Positions 9,152-17,998 of a stretch of DNA of 64,000 bases are shown here, piece by piece. Source of the DNA: CAUZIZ01 sp965222655 (GTDB taxonomy: Bacteria; Acidobacteriota; UBA6911; RPQK01; JAJDTT01); the NCBI GenBank assembly GCA_965222655.1, contig CBDCUP010000006.1, forward strand, positions 372,001 through 436,000, in the 5' to 3' direction. Under the pieces are notes generated by a model that saw nothing but the letters and a program-made list of their open reading frames with translations, was not told the origin of the DNA and searched no databases. Every line of letters begins with the position of its first letter. The stretch's first letter is position 1. The position numbers were made by a program, and so were the translations under genes.

Positions 9152-9239
9152 ATGAAGTTTCAGCTTAGTCTCGCCCCCAGGAAGCACTGGCCCCATTCGA
9201 GAACGAAACTTCGGTTGCGTCTGCCGTGATTGTCGCTAC

Positions 9240-9399
9240 CGCCAATGACCGAGCCGTGACTGCAAAGGAGCGGTCCCGATCACCGATCGGGACATGCCAT
9301 AAAAAAGGAGATGCAATCGGCCACCGTCTGTTTGGTCGGTTGTTTCCGGCATCCGTATGCCGGGACCGCTCCTTTGCAGTCACGGCTCTGTCATTGGCG
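9240..9399. repeat. Inverted repeat with 39-bp arms upstream of argR
   Basis: Arms at 9240-9278 and 9361-9399 match at 38 of 39 positions (core GTGACTGCAAAGGAGCGGTC) around an 82-bp centre that has its own smaller palindrome (CGATCACCGATCGGG). There is no coding capacity. It is bounded by direct copies of ATGAAGTTTCAGCTTAGTC at 9152 and 9422, so it may be a small mobile cassette. Confidence 0.8.
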
Positions 9400-9452
9400 A
9401 CTCTTGGATGATCTCCTACCCAATGAAGTTTCAGCTTAGTCATAATTGGATC

Positions 9453-9490
9453 TTGACCCCAACCCTTCGTTCTGTATAAAATTTCGTATA
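9453..9490 (+). promoter_or_regulatory. Candidate argR promoter with overlapping ARG-box-like palindrome
   Basis: TTGACC (9453-9458) and TATAAA (9475-9480) are spaced 16 bp apart, a good sigma-70-type match. The -10 lies inside an AT-rich imperfect palindrome (TGTATAAAATTTCGTATA, 9473-9490) of the 18-bp size of an ARG box. ArgR proteins commonly autoregulate from such sites. The promoter is seen in the sequence; its operator role is inference. Confidence 0.5.
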
Positions 9491-9501
9491 AAGTTGCGAA
9501 A

Positions 9502-9927
9502 ATGGATAAGAGGGAACGACAGCGGCAGATTGTTCAGCTGCTCCAGAGTGAGCGGATTTCGAGTCAGGAAGAGCTTCGTGGCAAGCTGGATACACTTGGA
9601 GTGACGGTTACTCAGGCGACCCTTTCGAGGGATTTGAAAGAGCTGAACGTCGTCAAGACAGTGACGGAACAGGGAAAGTATAAATATGCGGTCTTGGAAA
9701 GCTGGGTTGGATTGCCGATTCGGCTCTGCGAAGTAAGTGCCAATCTCCTGGTTGTGCACACCGACGCGGGGATGGCGCCGGCGGTGGCTTACAAGATCGA
9801 TGAGATGGAGCTTGCAGGAGTCCTCGGAACCGTGGCTGGAGAGGACACCTTGTTGGCAGTAGTGGCGGAGGGATACGACGCTCGGCGCGTAAGGAAACAA
9901 CTATGGGAGAAGGTTCAAGCACTGTGA
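9502..9927 (+). CDS. argR: Arginine repressor ArgR
   Basis: A 141-residue ArgR. The N-terminal winged helix-turn-helix includes RERQRQIVQLLQSERISSQEEL and VTQATLSRDLKEL (recognition helix). The C-terminal oligomerisation and arginine-binding domain includes VVHTDAGMAPAVAYKID and GTVAGEDTLLAV. Arginine-bound hexamers repress arginine biosynthesis. The gene heads argR-argG-argH-argF, with its 3' end overlapping the argG start, so repressor and targets appear to be one transcription unit. A promoter with an ARG-box-like palindrome lies directly upstream. Confidence 0.95.
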   Translation: MDKRERQRQIVQLLQSERISSQEELRGKLDTLGVTVTQATLSRDLKELNVVKTVTEQGKYKYAVLESWVGLPIRLCEVSANLLVVHTDAGMAPAVAYKIDEMELAGVLGTVAGEDTLLAVVAEGYDARRVRKQLWEKVQAL

Positions 9928-11126
9928 AGAAGATCGTGCTCGCGTATTCAGGAGGGCTGGACACCTCGGCCATGCTGCATTGGTTGAAGCAGAAATACGG
10001 GTGTCCGGTGCTCGCGTTCATCGCGGACGTGGGTCAGGGAGAAGACCTGGTAGCGATCGAAAAGAAGGCCCATCAGACGGGAGCCGACGAGGTCGTCGTT
10101 TCAGATCTGCGGCAGACCTTTGTCGAAGAGTTTGTATTTCCGGCTGTTCAGGCCCACGCAGTCTACGAAGGGGAGTATTTGCTGGGCACCTCTCTCGCTC
10201 GGCCTGCTATCGCGAGGGAGCAAGCCCGTGTCGCCAAAGAATGGGGAGCCGACTGTGTGTCCCACGGCGCCACCGGTAAAGGAAACGACCAGGTGCGGTT
10301 CGAACTGACGTTCCATGCCCTGGCACCGGAGCTCAAGATCTTGGCGCCCTGGCGCAGTTGGGAATTTCGGGGACGCCGAGATCTGATCCGATATTCCAGG
10401 AGCCACGGAATTCCGATCACCTCTACCGAGGAGAAGCCCTACAGCATCGATCAAAATCTGATGCACACCTCCTACGAAGGGGGCATCCTGGAGGATCCCT
10501 GGAGTTCTCCTCCGGAAGACATTTTTCTGCGCACCGTGTCCCCTCTGGAGGCTCCGGATGAGCCTGTCGATCTTTTGATCGAGTTTGACCAGGGCAGACC
10601 GGTGAAGCTGGATGGGCGATCGCTGGATTCGGTCGCGCTGCTGGAGGAGCTCAACCGTCTGGGGGGTGCTCACGGGGTAGGACGGGTCGACCTGGTAGAG
10701 AATCGGATGGTGGGCATGAAGTCTCGCGGGGTCTACGAAACACCCGGCGTCACGATTCTCCACAAGGCGCATCGAGCTCTGGAGTCGCTGACGCAGGATC
10801 GGGAGGCAAATCATCTCAAGGATGAACTCATGACCCGACTAGCGTCGCTCATGTACAACGGATTCTGGTTTTCGCCCGAAATGAAGATGTTACTGAATCT
10901 GGTCCGCAGCTCTCAGGACCACGTTGCTGGGGAGGTGAAGGTGCAGCTGTACAAGGGGAATTGCGTGATTCAGGGACGGCGCTCGCCCTACAGCCTCTAC
11001 GACCCTTCGTATGCGACCTTCGAGGAAGATGAAGTCTACAGTCAGGCGGACGCCGAGGGCTTCATCAGGCTTCAGGGACTCAGACTGAAGATTGCGTCCC
11101 TGGTGGCGAGCCGCAAGTCGAACTGA
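9903..11126 (+). CDS. argG: Argininosuccinate synthase
   Basis: A 407-residue ArgG, which joins citrulline and aspartate with ATP. The ATP pyrophosphatase P-loop is AYSGGLDTS near the N-terminus, with GATGKGNDQVRFE and EKPYSIDQN further on. The ATG at 9903 overlaps argR by 25 bp and has AGGA upstream. An alternative GTG at 9924 overlaps the argR stop as GTGA, follows GGGAGAAGG, and begins with the conserved VKKIVLAYSGG. Either start implies translational coupling with argR. Length is normal. Confidence 0.96.
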   Translation: MGEGSSTVKKIVLAYSGGLDTSAMLHWLKQKYGCPVLAFIADVGQGEDLVAIEKKAHQTGADEVVVSDLRQTFVEEFVFPAVQAHAVYEGEYLLGTSLARPAIAREQARVAKEWGADCVSHGATGKGNDQVRFELTFHALAPELKILAPWRSWEFRGRRDLIRYSRSHGIPITSTEEKPYSIDQNLMHTSYEGGILEDPWSSPPEDIFLRTVSPLEAPDEPVDLLIEFDQGRPVKLDGRSLDSVALLEELNRLGGAHGVGRVDLVENRMVGMKSRGVYETPGVTILHKAHRALESLTQDREANHLKDELMTRLASLMYNGFWFSPEMKMLLNLVRSSQDHVAGEVKVQLYKGNCVIQGRRSPYSLYDPSYATFEEDEVYSQADAEGFIRLQGLRLKIASLVASRKSN

Positions 11127-11168
11127 CCGCGGGCAGGTAGTGCGCCCGCAAACAAGAACCAGGAATAT

Positions 11169-12659
11169 ATGTCTAAGCAGGATTCGACCAGTTCACCCTG
11201 GGGAGGGCGATTCAAGCAGAAGCTTGATTCCGTGGCGCAGTCCTATACCCGATCCCTGCACCTGGACCGGCGACTGGCCCCCTACGATCTCCGTGGCAGT
11301 CGCGTACATGCGGGCATGCTGGCGCAGCAGGGCATCATCAGTGGCGAGGACCGGGACCTGATCCTCCAGGGCCTGGAGCAGATCTCAGAAGAGATTGATT
11401 CGGGCCACTTCCCCTATCGGGATGAGCTGGAAGATATCCACATGAACATTGAGAGGCGCCTCCAGGAGCTGATCGGCGAGCCGGGCGGTCGCCTCCACAC
11501 GGGGCGTAGTCGCAACGATCAGGTGGCACTTGACCTCAAGCTATTCTGCCTCGATACAGCGTCCGCCTGGCAAGCCTGGGTGCTGGAGCTTCATCGCTGC
11601 CTGCTGACGAGGTCGCGGCAGCTGAGAAGTGAGTTGTTCCCCGCCTGGACCCACCTCCAGTCGGCGCAACCGCTGTCCTGGGCTCACTACCTCCTTGCCT
11701 ACTGTGAAATGTTCAAGCGGGATTTCCGACGCCTCGGTTTCTACCGGGAGCTTCACTCCAGCTCTCCCCTGGGAGCCGGGGCTTTGGCGGGAAGCACCCT
11801 GGCTCTGGATCCGGAGTGGACCGCCCGTGAACTCGGTTTTGACTCGAGCTTTGGCAACAGCTATGACGTAGTAGGGGATCGCGACTTCGTAGTGGAACTG
11901 CTGCAGATTGGCGCCCAGGTCATGTTGCATTTCAGCCGCCTGGCCGAAGACTTTATCTATTTCTCCAGCACCCCGGTGGGCTGGATCGATTTGCCTGACG
12001 CCCTGTGTACGGGAAGCAGCATGATGCCCCAGAAGAAGAACCCCGACATTCTGGAATTGGCGAGGGGCAAGACGGCATCTGTATTGGGCCACGTTACCGC
12101 CCTCTCGGTTCTGATTAAGGGTCTGCCCAGTTCCTATCAGCGCGACCTGCAGCAGGACAAGGAGCATCTCTTCCCGGCTGTGGATATCGTGACTGAGACT
12201 CTACAGATCCTGCCGGTTGTCGTGCGAGATTTCCAGATTGACAGTGTTCGCACTGAGGCTGCTCTCGGTTCTGGTTTCTTGATGGCGACAGACCTGGCAG
12301 AATACCTCGTTTCCAAAGGAGTCGCGTTCAGGCGCGCCCACGAACAGGTGGGACGCATGGTAGCCTACTGTTCGGAACAGGGGCTCAAACTAGAACAGTT
12401 GTCTCTCGAGAAGATCCAGGAACTCGCTCCCGGCAGCGATAAGGACGTCCGTGAGGTGCTTCAACCTCAGGGGGTACTTTCGCGGCGGGTACACAAAGGC
12501 AGTACGGGACTGGAGTCGATTGATCGTCAGATCCGGGATTGGGAGGACTGGATCCTGCAACAGCAGGATTCGGTTGTCCTCGGCGATGAGATAGGTGTTG
12601 GGACCGCCACCACGAGCGATGGAAAGGATCCAAAAGAATGGAGGGCTGCCAAGTCATGA
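11169..12659 (+). CDS. argH: Argininosuccinate lyase
   Basis: A 496-residue fumarase/aspartase-superfamily enzyme that splits argininosuccinate to arginine and fumarate. N-terminal WGGRFKQKLD and the active-site segments HTGRSRNDQVALD and GSSMMPQKKNPD (the superfamily signature) are present. It lies 42 bp after argG, and its TGA stop overlaps the argF ATG. It is slightly longer than typical (about 460 aa), with an extra C-terminal tail of low complexity. Confidence 0.96.
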   Translation: MSKQDSTSSPWGGRFKQKLDSVAQSYTRSLHLDRRLAPYDLRGSRVHAGMLAQQGIISGEDRDLILQGLEQISEEIDSGHFPYRDELEDIHMNIERRLQELIGEPGGRLHTGRSRNDQVALDLKLFCLDTASAWQAWVLELHRCLLTRSRQLRSELFPAWTHLQSAQPLSWAHYLLAYCEMFKRDFRRLGFYRELHSSSPLGAGALAGSTLALDPEWTARELGFDSSFGNSYDVVGDRDFVVELLQIGAQVMLHFSRLAEDFIYFSSTPVGWIDLPDALCTGSSMMPQKKNPDILELARGKTASVLGHVTALSVLIKGLPSSYQRDLQQDKEHLFPAVDIVTETLQILPVVVRDFQIDSVRTEAALGSGFLMATDLAEYLVSKGVAFRRAHEQVGRMVAYCSEQGLKLEQLSLEKIQELAPGSDKDVREVLQPQGVLSRRVHKGSTGLESIDRQIRDWEDWILQQQDSVVLGDEIGVGTATTSDGKDPKEWRAAKS

Positions 12660-13615
12660 GAGACTTCATCTCGTTGAAGGACTTCACTCCGGCTCAGTGG
12701 AAGCAGCTGCTCAGCTTGAGTCGAGAAGTCAAGGGTCGGGCCTCTAATTTTCGGCAGATGATCCCCGGTAAGAGCATTGTTCTTATCTTCGAAAAGCCCT
12801 CCCTACGTACTCGTCTGACCTTCGAACTGGGAGTCAGACAGCTGGGGGGAGACGCGGTTTATCTCGACTACCAGGAGGCCCGCTTGGGTGGGCGAGAGTC
12901 TCTGGGGGATGTGGCCAGGAATCTGGAGCGTTGGTTTGACTGCATCGTTGCTCGCACGTTCTCTCACGAAGTGGTGGTTGAGCTAGCCGAGCACGCCAAG
13001 ATTTCGGTGATCAACGCTCTGAGCGATGAAGAGCACCCCTGTCAGGCCGTCGCCGACCTTTTTACGCTGAGTGAAAAGTGGGAGCACCTGGGAGACAAGA
13101 TGTTGGCCTACATCGGGGATGGTAACAACGTCTGTGCCTCGCTGGTCCATGCGACGGCGTTGGCTGGCATGTCGTTTACCGCGATCACGCCCGGTTCACA
13201 CCGCCCCTATGCGTCCTCGGAGGAGGACTTCACGCGCCTCTCGACGAACCCGAATGCGACCTTCACTTGTAGCGACTCCGTGGAAGGGATCAGGGGTGCC
13301 GACGTAGTCTATACCGACACCTGGGTCAGTATGGGCCAGGAAGGAGAAGCACAGGACCGGCTCGCAATGCTTCAGCCCTACCAGGTGACGCCGGAGCTGA
13401 TGTCTCAGGCCGGGAAGCGAGCATTCTTCATGCACTGTCTTCCCGCCCACCGTAATCAGGAGGTCACCGACGAGGTCATGGACTCCCCTTCATCGCTGGT
13501 TTTCGAGCAGGCTGAAAACCGGCTCCATGTCCAGAAGGCGCTCCTGATGATGCTCCTAGCCCCCAAAGAACTGGACCGCTATCTCCACCTCGAAAAATGG
13601 GCAGCATGGAAATAA
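12656..13615 (+). CDS. argF: Ornithine carbamoyltransferase
   Basis: A 319-residue OTCase, which transfers a carbamoyl group to ornithine to form citrulline. The start MRDFISLKDFT at 12656 forms an ATGA overlap with the argH stop, with GGAGG 11 bp upstream. An in-frame ATG at 12638 is possible but extends beyond the conserved N-terminus. Motifs are KPSLRTRLTFE (carbamoyl phosphate binding), DEEHPCQAVADL and the ornithine-binding HCLPAHRNQEV. It is the last gene of the operon; a MITE starts 8 bp after its stop. Confidence 0.96.
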   Translation: MRDFISLKDFTPAQWKQLLSLSREVKGRASNFRQMIPGKSIVLIFEKPSLRTRLTFELGVRQLGGDAVYLDYQEARLGGRESLGDVARNLERWFDCIVARTFSHEVVVELAEHAKISVINALSDEEHPCQAVADLFTLSEKWEHLGDKMLAYIGDGNNVCASLVHATALAGMSFTAITPGSHRPYASSEEDFTRLSTNPNATFTCSDSVEGIRGADVVYTDTWVSMGQEGEAQDRLAMLQPYQVTPELMSQAGKRAFFMHCLPAHRNQEVTDEVMDSPSSLVFEQAENRLHVQKALLMMLLAPKELDRYLHLEKWAAWK

Positions 13616-13623
13616 GGAGCCTC

Positions 13624-13800
13624 GCCCGCATTTCTCATCGCTTGTCGTAGCGAGGCGCCGCAAGGGCCGTCCTGGCAAGGCTTGCGACCGAGGCCCCCGC
13701 AGTCGTACTCGTGCAGTACGTCGAGGAGGCCGACGGAGCGAAACACAGCCAGGGCGGATGATTGCGGCGACGTAGTAGACCAACGATGAGAAATGCGGGC
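13624..13800. mobile_element. MITE family B, copy 1
   Basis: A 177-bp element with 17-bp perfect terminal inverted repeats (GCCCGCATTTCTCATCG) and an interior that also folds back (CGCCGCAAGGGCCGTCCTGG pairs with the GCCAGGGCGGATGATTGCGG part). It lies 8 bp after the argF stop. Other copies are at 21707, 42912, 46329 (short) and 52430. Several copies are flanked by TA, which would fit mobilisation by an IS630/Tc1-type transposase; this is inference. Confidence 0.85.
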
Positions 13801-13802
13801 TA

Positions 13803-13898
13803 GTCCCAAGAGACCAACTCACAAGCAAAGAGACCTGATCGGATTCTGCTCGCCCACGTTGGATTCTGGGATTTCCTTGTGAGTTGGTCCCTTGGGAC
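13803..13898. terminator. 23-bp inverted repeat between convergent genes
   Basis: Arms at 13803-13825 and 13876-13898 (GTCCCAAGAGACCAACTCAC and its complement) match at 22 of 23 positions around a 50-bp loop. It sits between argF (plus) and the HEAT-repeat gene (minus), which converge, so a bidirectional terminator-like role is plausible. The long loop and lack of T-tracts make this tentative. Confidence 0.4.
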
Positions 13899-13912
13899 TT
13901 GGCTCCTTACTC

Positions 13913-14470
13913 TCAGGGGTTCATTAGAGAGTCCACTGCCTCGGTGGCAGCTTCTCTAACCACTTCGGAAGCATCCTCCTCCGCAACCCGTCTCAGGACC
14001 GGTAGGGCCGCCGGGTCCTCCAGACTCTCGAGGGCCAGGACCGCCTCTAGTCTGACCTCGTCCTCCTGATCTCCCAGAGCCTGAAAGCAAGCGGCAAGCA
14101 CTTCGGGAGTTGGATCGAATAGGCCAAGCTCGCTGACCGCAAAGGCACGGTCGTCTGTCTCGGCGCCATGCAGTGACTCGAAGATCAACCCAGCGACCTC
14201 ATCTTCCTCCGGAACCGGCCCCTCTCGCTTATCGTGTTTTTTCGTGGGGAGTCGACCCGGGCGGTCGTCCCGCGGGTCGTCCGGAGAAAGAGGATTCCGA
14301 GGCAACTGCCTCGGTGGGCTTGCCCCAGTCCGTGGAGCAGAGCCGATCGAATCGGGAGCACGCTCGCTGGAGCTACTTTCAGGGTCGCTTGGATTGGACT
14401 CCCCTCGAGAGGTCCAGTAGAGGATGAGGAGAAACGCAGCAAGGGCGAGAAGGATCGTCTTGATTGACAT
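13913..14470 (-). CDS. Membrane-anchored HEAT-repeat protein
   Basis: A 185-residue protein with one N-terminal hydrophobic segment (ILLALAAFLLILYW), a charged Pro/Ser/Asp-rich linker (about residues 23-90) and a C-terminal alpha-helical part with two to three HEAT-like repeats (for example EDEVRLEAVLALESLEDPAA and SEVVREAATEAVDSL). It is probably anchored in the inner membrane with the repeats as a protein-binding surface. No enzymatic motif is seen. It is convergent with argF and divergent from metK. A specific function cannot be assigned. Confidence 0.7.
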   Translation of the reverse strand: MSIKTILLALAAFLLILYWTSRGESNPSDPESSSSERAPDSIGSAPRTGASPPRQLPRNPLSPDDPRDDRPGRLPTKKHDKREGPVPEEDEVAGLIFESLHGAETDDRAFAVSELGLFDPTPEVLAACFQALGDQEDEVRLEAVLALESLEDPAALPVLRRVAEEDASEVVREAATEAVDSLMNP

Positions 14471-14728
14471 CGTACCTGTTAAATAGAGGACGCGGAGAAA
14501 CCGCTCCTATCACCTGGACCTTACCCGCAGGCGTCAAGAGGTTATCACTATACAGCAGGTTCGCGTCTGGCTCAAGTGTTGGGCGCCGACCGGGATTGGG
14601 GCAGGCGGTCAACCTTTCTCTCTGGTAGAACGCTCCGGGTTCCCTGAAGCCAGATTGACACCGAATCCGTCGCTATGTTAGCGTTTGGCCCCCAAATAAC
14701 TGGGTTCAAACTGACTTGAGGAGAGCGA

Positions 14729-15910
14729 ATGCCACCAACAGGACGCAATGTGTTCACGTCTGAATCGGTTACTGAGGGTCACCCAGACAAGATCGCTGAC
14801 CAGATTTCCGACGCGGTTTTGGATGCGGTACTCAGTGAGGATACAAAGGGTCGAGTTGCGTGTGAGACTCTAGTCACCACCGGGCTCGTCGTAGTTGCAG
14901 GAGAGATTACTACCACCTGCCATCTTGACTTTCCGGCTATTGTCCGGGAGACCATCCGCGAAGTGGGTTACACCCGCGCCAAGTATGGCTTTGACTGCGA
15001 GACTTGCGCGGTGGTTTGTTCCGTAGACACTCAGTCCCCGGACATCGCGCAAGGCGTCGATATCGGTGGCGCAGGCGATCAGGGCCTGATGTTTGGCTTT
15101 GCATGCAGGGAGACGGCTCAGCTCATGCCGATGCCCATCATGCTGGCACATCAGCTAACCCGACAGCTGTCCGAGCGCCGTCGTGATGGAACGCTCCCTT
15201 GGCTTCGTCCCGATGGTAAATCGCAGGTTACGATTGAGTATGACGGCCGTACGCCGGTTCGTGTCGATACGGTGGTCATCTCTACCCAGCACAGCCCCGA
15301 TGTCAGTAATGACGAGCTTGCCGAGGGCATAAAGCGAGATATCATTCGACCCATCGTCCCAGCCGATCTGATGGATGAGAATACCAAGTTCCATATCAAC
15401 CCCACCGGCCGTTTCGTGGTCGGCGGTCCTCAGGGAGACTGTGGCTTGACCGGTCGTAAAATCATCGTGGACACCTATGGGGGTGTGGGCAGTCACGGGG
15501 GTGGTGCTTTCTCTGGTAAGGATCCTTCCAAGGTCGACCGCTCGGCCTCTTACATGGCCCGTTACGTAGCCAAGAATTGCGTCGCGGCGGGATTGGCCGA
15601 TCGTCTCGCCATCCAATTGGCCTACGCCATAGGCGTGCCCGAGCCGGTGTCCGTAGCCGTAGAGACCGAAGGAACGGGAAAGGTGAGCGATGATGTTCTC
15701 CGCGAACTGATCTTGTCTCACTTCAAGTTGACGCCCCGGGACATCATCGAGACGCTGGAGTTGAGGCAACCCATCTTTCGCAAGACGGCCAGCTTCGGTC
15801 ACTTCGGCCGCGAGGACGAAGGATTCGCCTGGGAGAAGACCGATCGAGCCGATGCCCTGCGCCAGGCTGTCGGTCTATCTGAGACCAGCACTCAGAACGT
15901 TTTGGGATAG
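14729..15910 (+). CDS. metK: S-adenosylmethionine synthetase
   Basis: A 393-residue MetK, making SAM from methionine and ATP. Signatures are FTSESVTEGHPDKIADQISD at the N-terminus, GAGDQGLMFGFAC, and the P-loop-like GGGAFSGKDPSKVDRS. AGGAG lies 8 bp upstream of the ATG. Length is normal. No ahcY or other methionine-cycle gene follows. The 258-bp upstream region was searched by eye for SAM riboswitch cores, and none was recognised. Confidence 0.97.
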   Translation: MPPTGRNVFTSESVTEGHPDKIADQISDAVLDAVLSEDTKGRVACETLVTTGLVVVAGEITTTCHLDFPAIVRETIREVGYTRAKYGFDCETCAVVCSVDTQSPDIAQGVDIGGAGDQGLMFGFACRETAQLMPMPIMLAHQLTRQLSERRRDGTLPWLRPDGKSQVTIEYDGRTPVRVDTVVISTQHSPDVSNDELAEGIKRDIIRPIVPADLMDENTKFHINPTGRFVVGGPQGDCGLTGRKIIVDTYGGVGSHGGGAFSGKDPSKVDRSASYMARYVAKNCVAAGLADRLAIQLAYAIGVPEPVSVAVETEGTGKVSDDVLRELILSHFKLTPRDIIETLELRQPIFRKTASFGHFGREDEGFAWEKTDRADALRQAVGLSETSTQNVLG

Positions 15911-16298
15911 CCAGACACGGGACACGCGAGTTACAAGCTACCGGACTCTGCCTCTCAGGTCGATATCAAACTCCGCAGGGACCCCAGGAACGGCCGTTTT
16001 CTGCCAGCAATTCCGAGCAACTCGGGAGAAAGCTGCAGAGGCAGCATATTTGGCTCCAGATCCGGCGATAGCCGGCCGTTCTGTCCCGACGAAGCCCGCC
16101 TTTCACATCCAGGAGGATGATTCGTGCGTGCCCACACCCTTCTGCACATTCCATTCGAGGGTCTCGGCAGTATCGAGACCTGGCTACACAAGCCGCAGAA
16201 CCCTTGTTAGCCGCGTTTCAATGTTGACCTCACTGTCTGGGAAAGAGAGACGTGCGACGTGCGACGTTCAGACGTGCGACGAATCGTTCAAGAGTCGC
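15911..16298. other. Noncoding gap after metK with short direct repeats
   Basis: About 390 bp without a supported gene, although a long open frame crosses it on plus as antisense of the esterase gene. Near the right end, 16251-16282 contains repeated GACGTGCGACG units that recur at 26539-26576 before coxD. Confidence 0.5.
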
Positions 16299-17189
16299 CT
16301 ACTTCTTCGAAGATCCGGAAGGCCTCCAGAGCCAGCGCAGGGACTCGGGGAGAATCGCGCCGCCATGATTGCCGTCGTGAGCTCCCTCGCCGAACACGAA
16401 TTTCAGGTCGTACTTCATGAACGAGAGGGCTGCGTTCATTTGTTGGTTGGCGAGCGGCCAATGACCGTGTTCATTGTCCAGGTCGTAGCGGCCACCCTGC
16501 AAGAAGATGCGGATCGGCTTGGGCTCCGTCTTGCGGATCAGCGCCGCATAGTTGTGTCCCCCTCGAATGTTGGTGAAACTCCCGACGTGGCTCAACACCT
16601 TGCGAAACTGATCGGGTCGTTCCCATGCCACGGTAAATGCACAGATGCCGCCACTGCTGATTCCTCCGATAGCACGCTGCTCGGGGTCCTTGGAAATTCG
16701 GTACGACTCTTCGATGTGAGGCAGGATTTCAGTCAGTAAGAGCTTGGAATAGGTATCGCTGAGAGTATCGTATTCCACGCTGCGGTTTTCAGGCCGTGGT
16801 CGCCAGCCTGGTTCGGGTGGTAACGAACCCCAGCGGCCAGGATCGATGAAGACTCCGATGGTTATGGGCATGTCGCCCTTGTGGATGAGATTGTCAAACA
16901 CGGTCGGGACCCGGAAGTCACCGGATTCCGATACGTAGGCGTGTCCATCCTGGAACACCATCAATGCTGCTGGCTTGGACGCATCGTATTGTTTCGGGAC
17001 GTAGACCCAGTATCGTCGGATGCTGCCGGGATAGACTTTCTCAGATCTCCAAACGGCCAGAGTCAAGTCACCGCGTCGCACTCCATCTTGTCTTTGCGAA
17101 TCAATACCCAGTTCGTACCGCTTGGGTTCGACCTGGGCGAGGGCGGCTGTGGGGACGATCAAGGTGAGGGCGATTAGCGTCAGTCGCAT
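16299..17189 (-). CDS. Secreted esterase, alpha/beta-hydrolase (enterochelin-esterase-like)
   Basis: A 296-residue protein with a cleavable-looking signal peptide (MRLTLIALTLIVPTAALAQ) followed by a putative esterase (PF00756-type) fold. The nucleophile elbow is GISSGG (about residue 190). Likely partners are the Asp in GRYDLDN and the His in GAHDGNHGG near the C-terminus. Such secreted Fes/antigen-85-like esterases act on carbohydrate or siderophore esters, but the substrate is not evident here. The gene is divergent from the rhomboid gene, with about 90 bp between. Confidence 0.85.
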   Translation of the reverse strand: MRLTLIALTLIVPTAALAQVEPKRYELGIDSQRQDGVRRGDLTLAVWRSEKVYPGSIRRYWVYVPKQYDASKPAALMVFQDGHAYVSESGDFRVPTVFDNLIHKGDMPITIGVFIDPGRWGSLPPEPGWRPRPENRSVEYDTLSDTYSKLLLTEILPHIEESYRISKDPEQRAIGGISSGGICAFTVAWERPDQFRKVLSHVGSFTNIRGGHNYAALIRKTEPKPIRIFLQGGRYDLDNEHGHWPLANQQMNAALSFMKYDLKFVFGEGAHDGNHGGAILPESLRWLWRPSGSSKK

Positions 17190-17278
17190 GATTGTAGTCC
17201 TTGTCCGGTGTTCGAGATTCGTTGGGTAGCAGTCCTGCCTCGCCCGAGTGTCAAAGCAGGCGTGTTATGATCTGAGTT

Positions 17279-17989
17279 GTGAGTTACGGTTCCAGACCCT
17301 ACGTTACCATGGGTCCCAATCTGACGACCATGGTGAAATACCTGGTCATCGCGAGCGCCGCTACCTTCGTACTCAAGTTCGGGGCTGGAGACGAGATGGT
17401 CCTTATCTTCGGGCTCACCCCCTATGTGGTCCTGGAAAAGCTTTTCGTCTGGCAACTCTTCACATATCTCTTTCTTCACGGAGACTTCTGGCACCTGTTC
17501 TTTAATATGTTCGCTCTCTGGATGTTTGGCAGCGAGCTGGAGCGCTATTGGGGAAGCCGGGAGTTTCTACGCTTTTTCCTCGTCACCGGAGTCGGCGCCG
17601 GAGTGCTGTCGATTCTGTTCGATCCCATGGGAGAGGTGCCAACCATCGGAGCCAGTGGATCGATCTACGGGATCCTCATGGCCTACGGAATGATGTTTCC
17701 AGACCGGCAGGTCTATCTCTACTTTCTGTTCCCGGTCAAGGTCAAATACTTCGTGGCCTTTCTCGGAGCGATCGCCTTCTTCTCCGCTCTCGGCTCTTCC
17801 GGCAGTACCATTGCCCACATGGCCCATCTGGGGGGCATGTTTTTCGCTTTCTTGTATCTGAAAGGGTGGTTGTCGTGGTCAGGTTTGCGCCAGAGCTATC
17901 ATCGCTGGAGGATCAAGCGGATGAGAGCGCGTTTCAAGGTGTATGAGAAGAAGCCGCCGAGTAGAGAAGACGATTTCTGGATCCACTAG
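17279..17989 (+). CDS. Rhomboid-family intramembrane serine protease
   Basis: A 236-residue membrane protein with six predicted helices. The rhomboid catalytic features are the HGDFWHLFFNMFAL segment, the serine in IGASGSIYGIL (about residue 126), and the histidine in IAHMAHLGGMFFAF in the last helices. The C-terminal tail is short, basic and cytosolic. The listed start is a GTG; an ATG ten codons in (17309) is an alternative. A hairpin-rich repeat starts 10 bp after the stop. Confidence 0.93.
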   Translation: MSYGSRPYVTMGPNLTTMVKYLVIASAATFVLKFGAGDEMVLIFGLTPYVVLEKLFVWQLFTYLFLHGDFWHLFFNMFALWMFGSELERYWGSREFLRFFLVTGVGAGVLSILFDPMGEVPTIGASGSIYGILMAYGMMFPDRQVYLYFLFPVKVKYFVAFLGAIAFFSALGSSGSTIAHMAHLGGMFFAFLYLKGWLSWSGLRQSYHRWRIKRMRARFKVYEKKPPSREDDFWIH

Positions 17990-17998
17990 CTAGTAAGT

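Noticed and set aside
13624..13800. Short protein coded by MITE B copies (repeated in several places)
   Set aside because: The frames exist only because the interior repeat lacks stops; they have no start signals and vary with indels among copies.
14471..14728. Possible SAM riboswitch before metK
   Set aside because: No recognisable core of known SAM riboswitch classes was seen, and the few local stems are weak. A covariance-model search would be needed to decide.
15852..16739. Long plus-strand open frame of 295 codons after metK
   Set aside because: It overlaps the end of metK and is mostly antisense to the esterase gene; its protein has no coherent motif or start signal.
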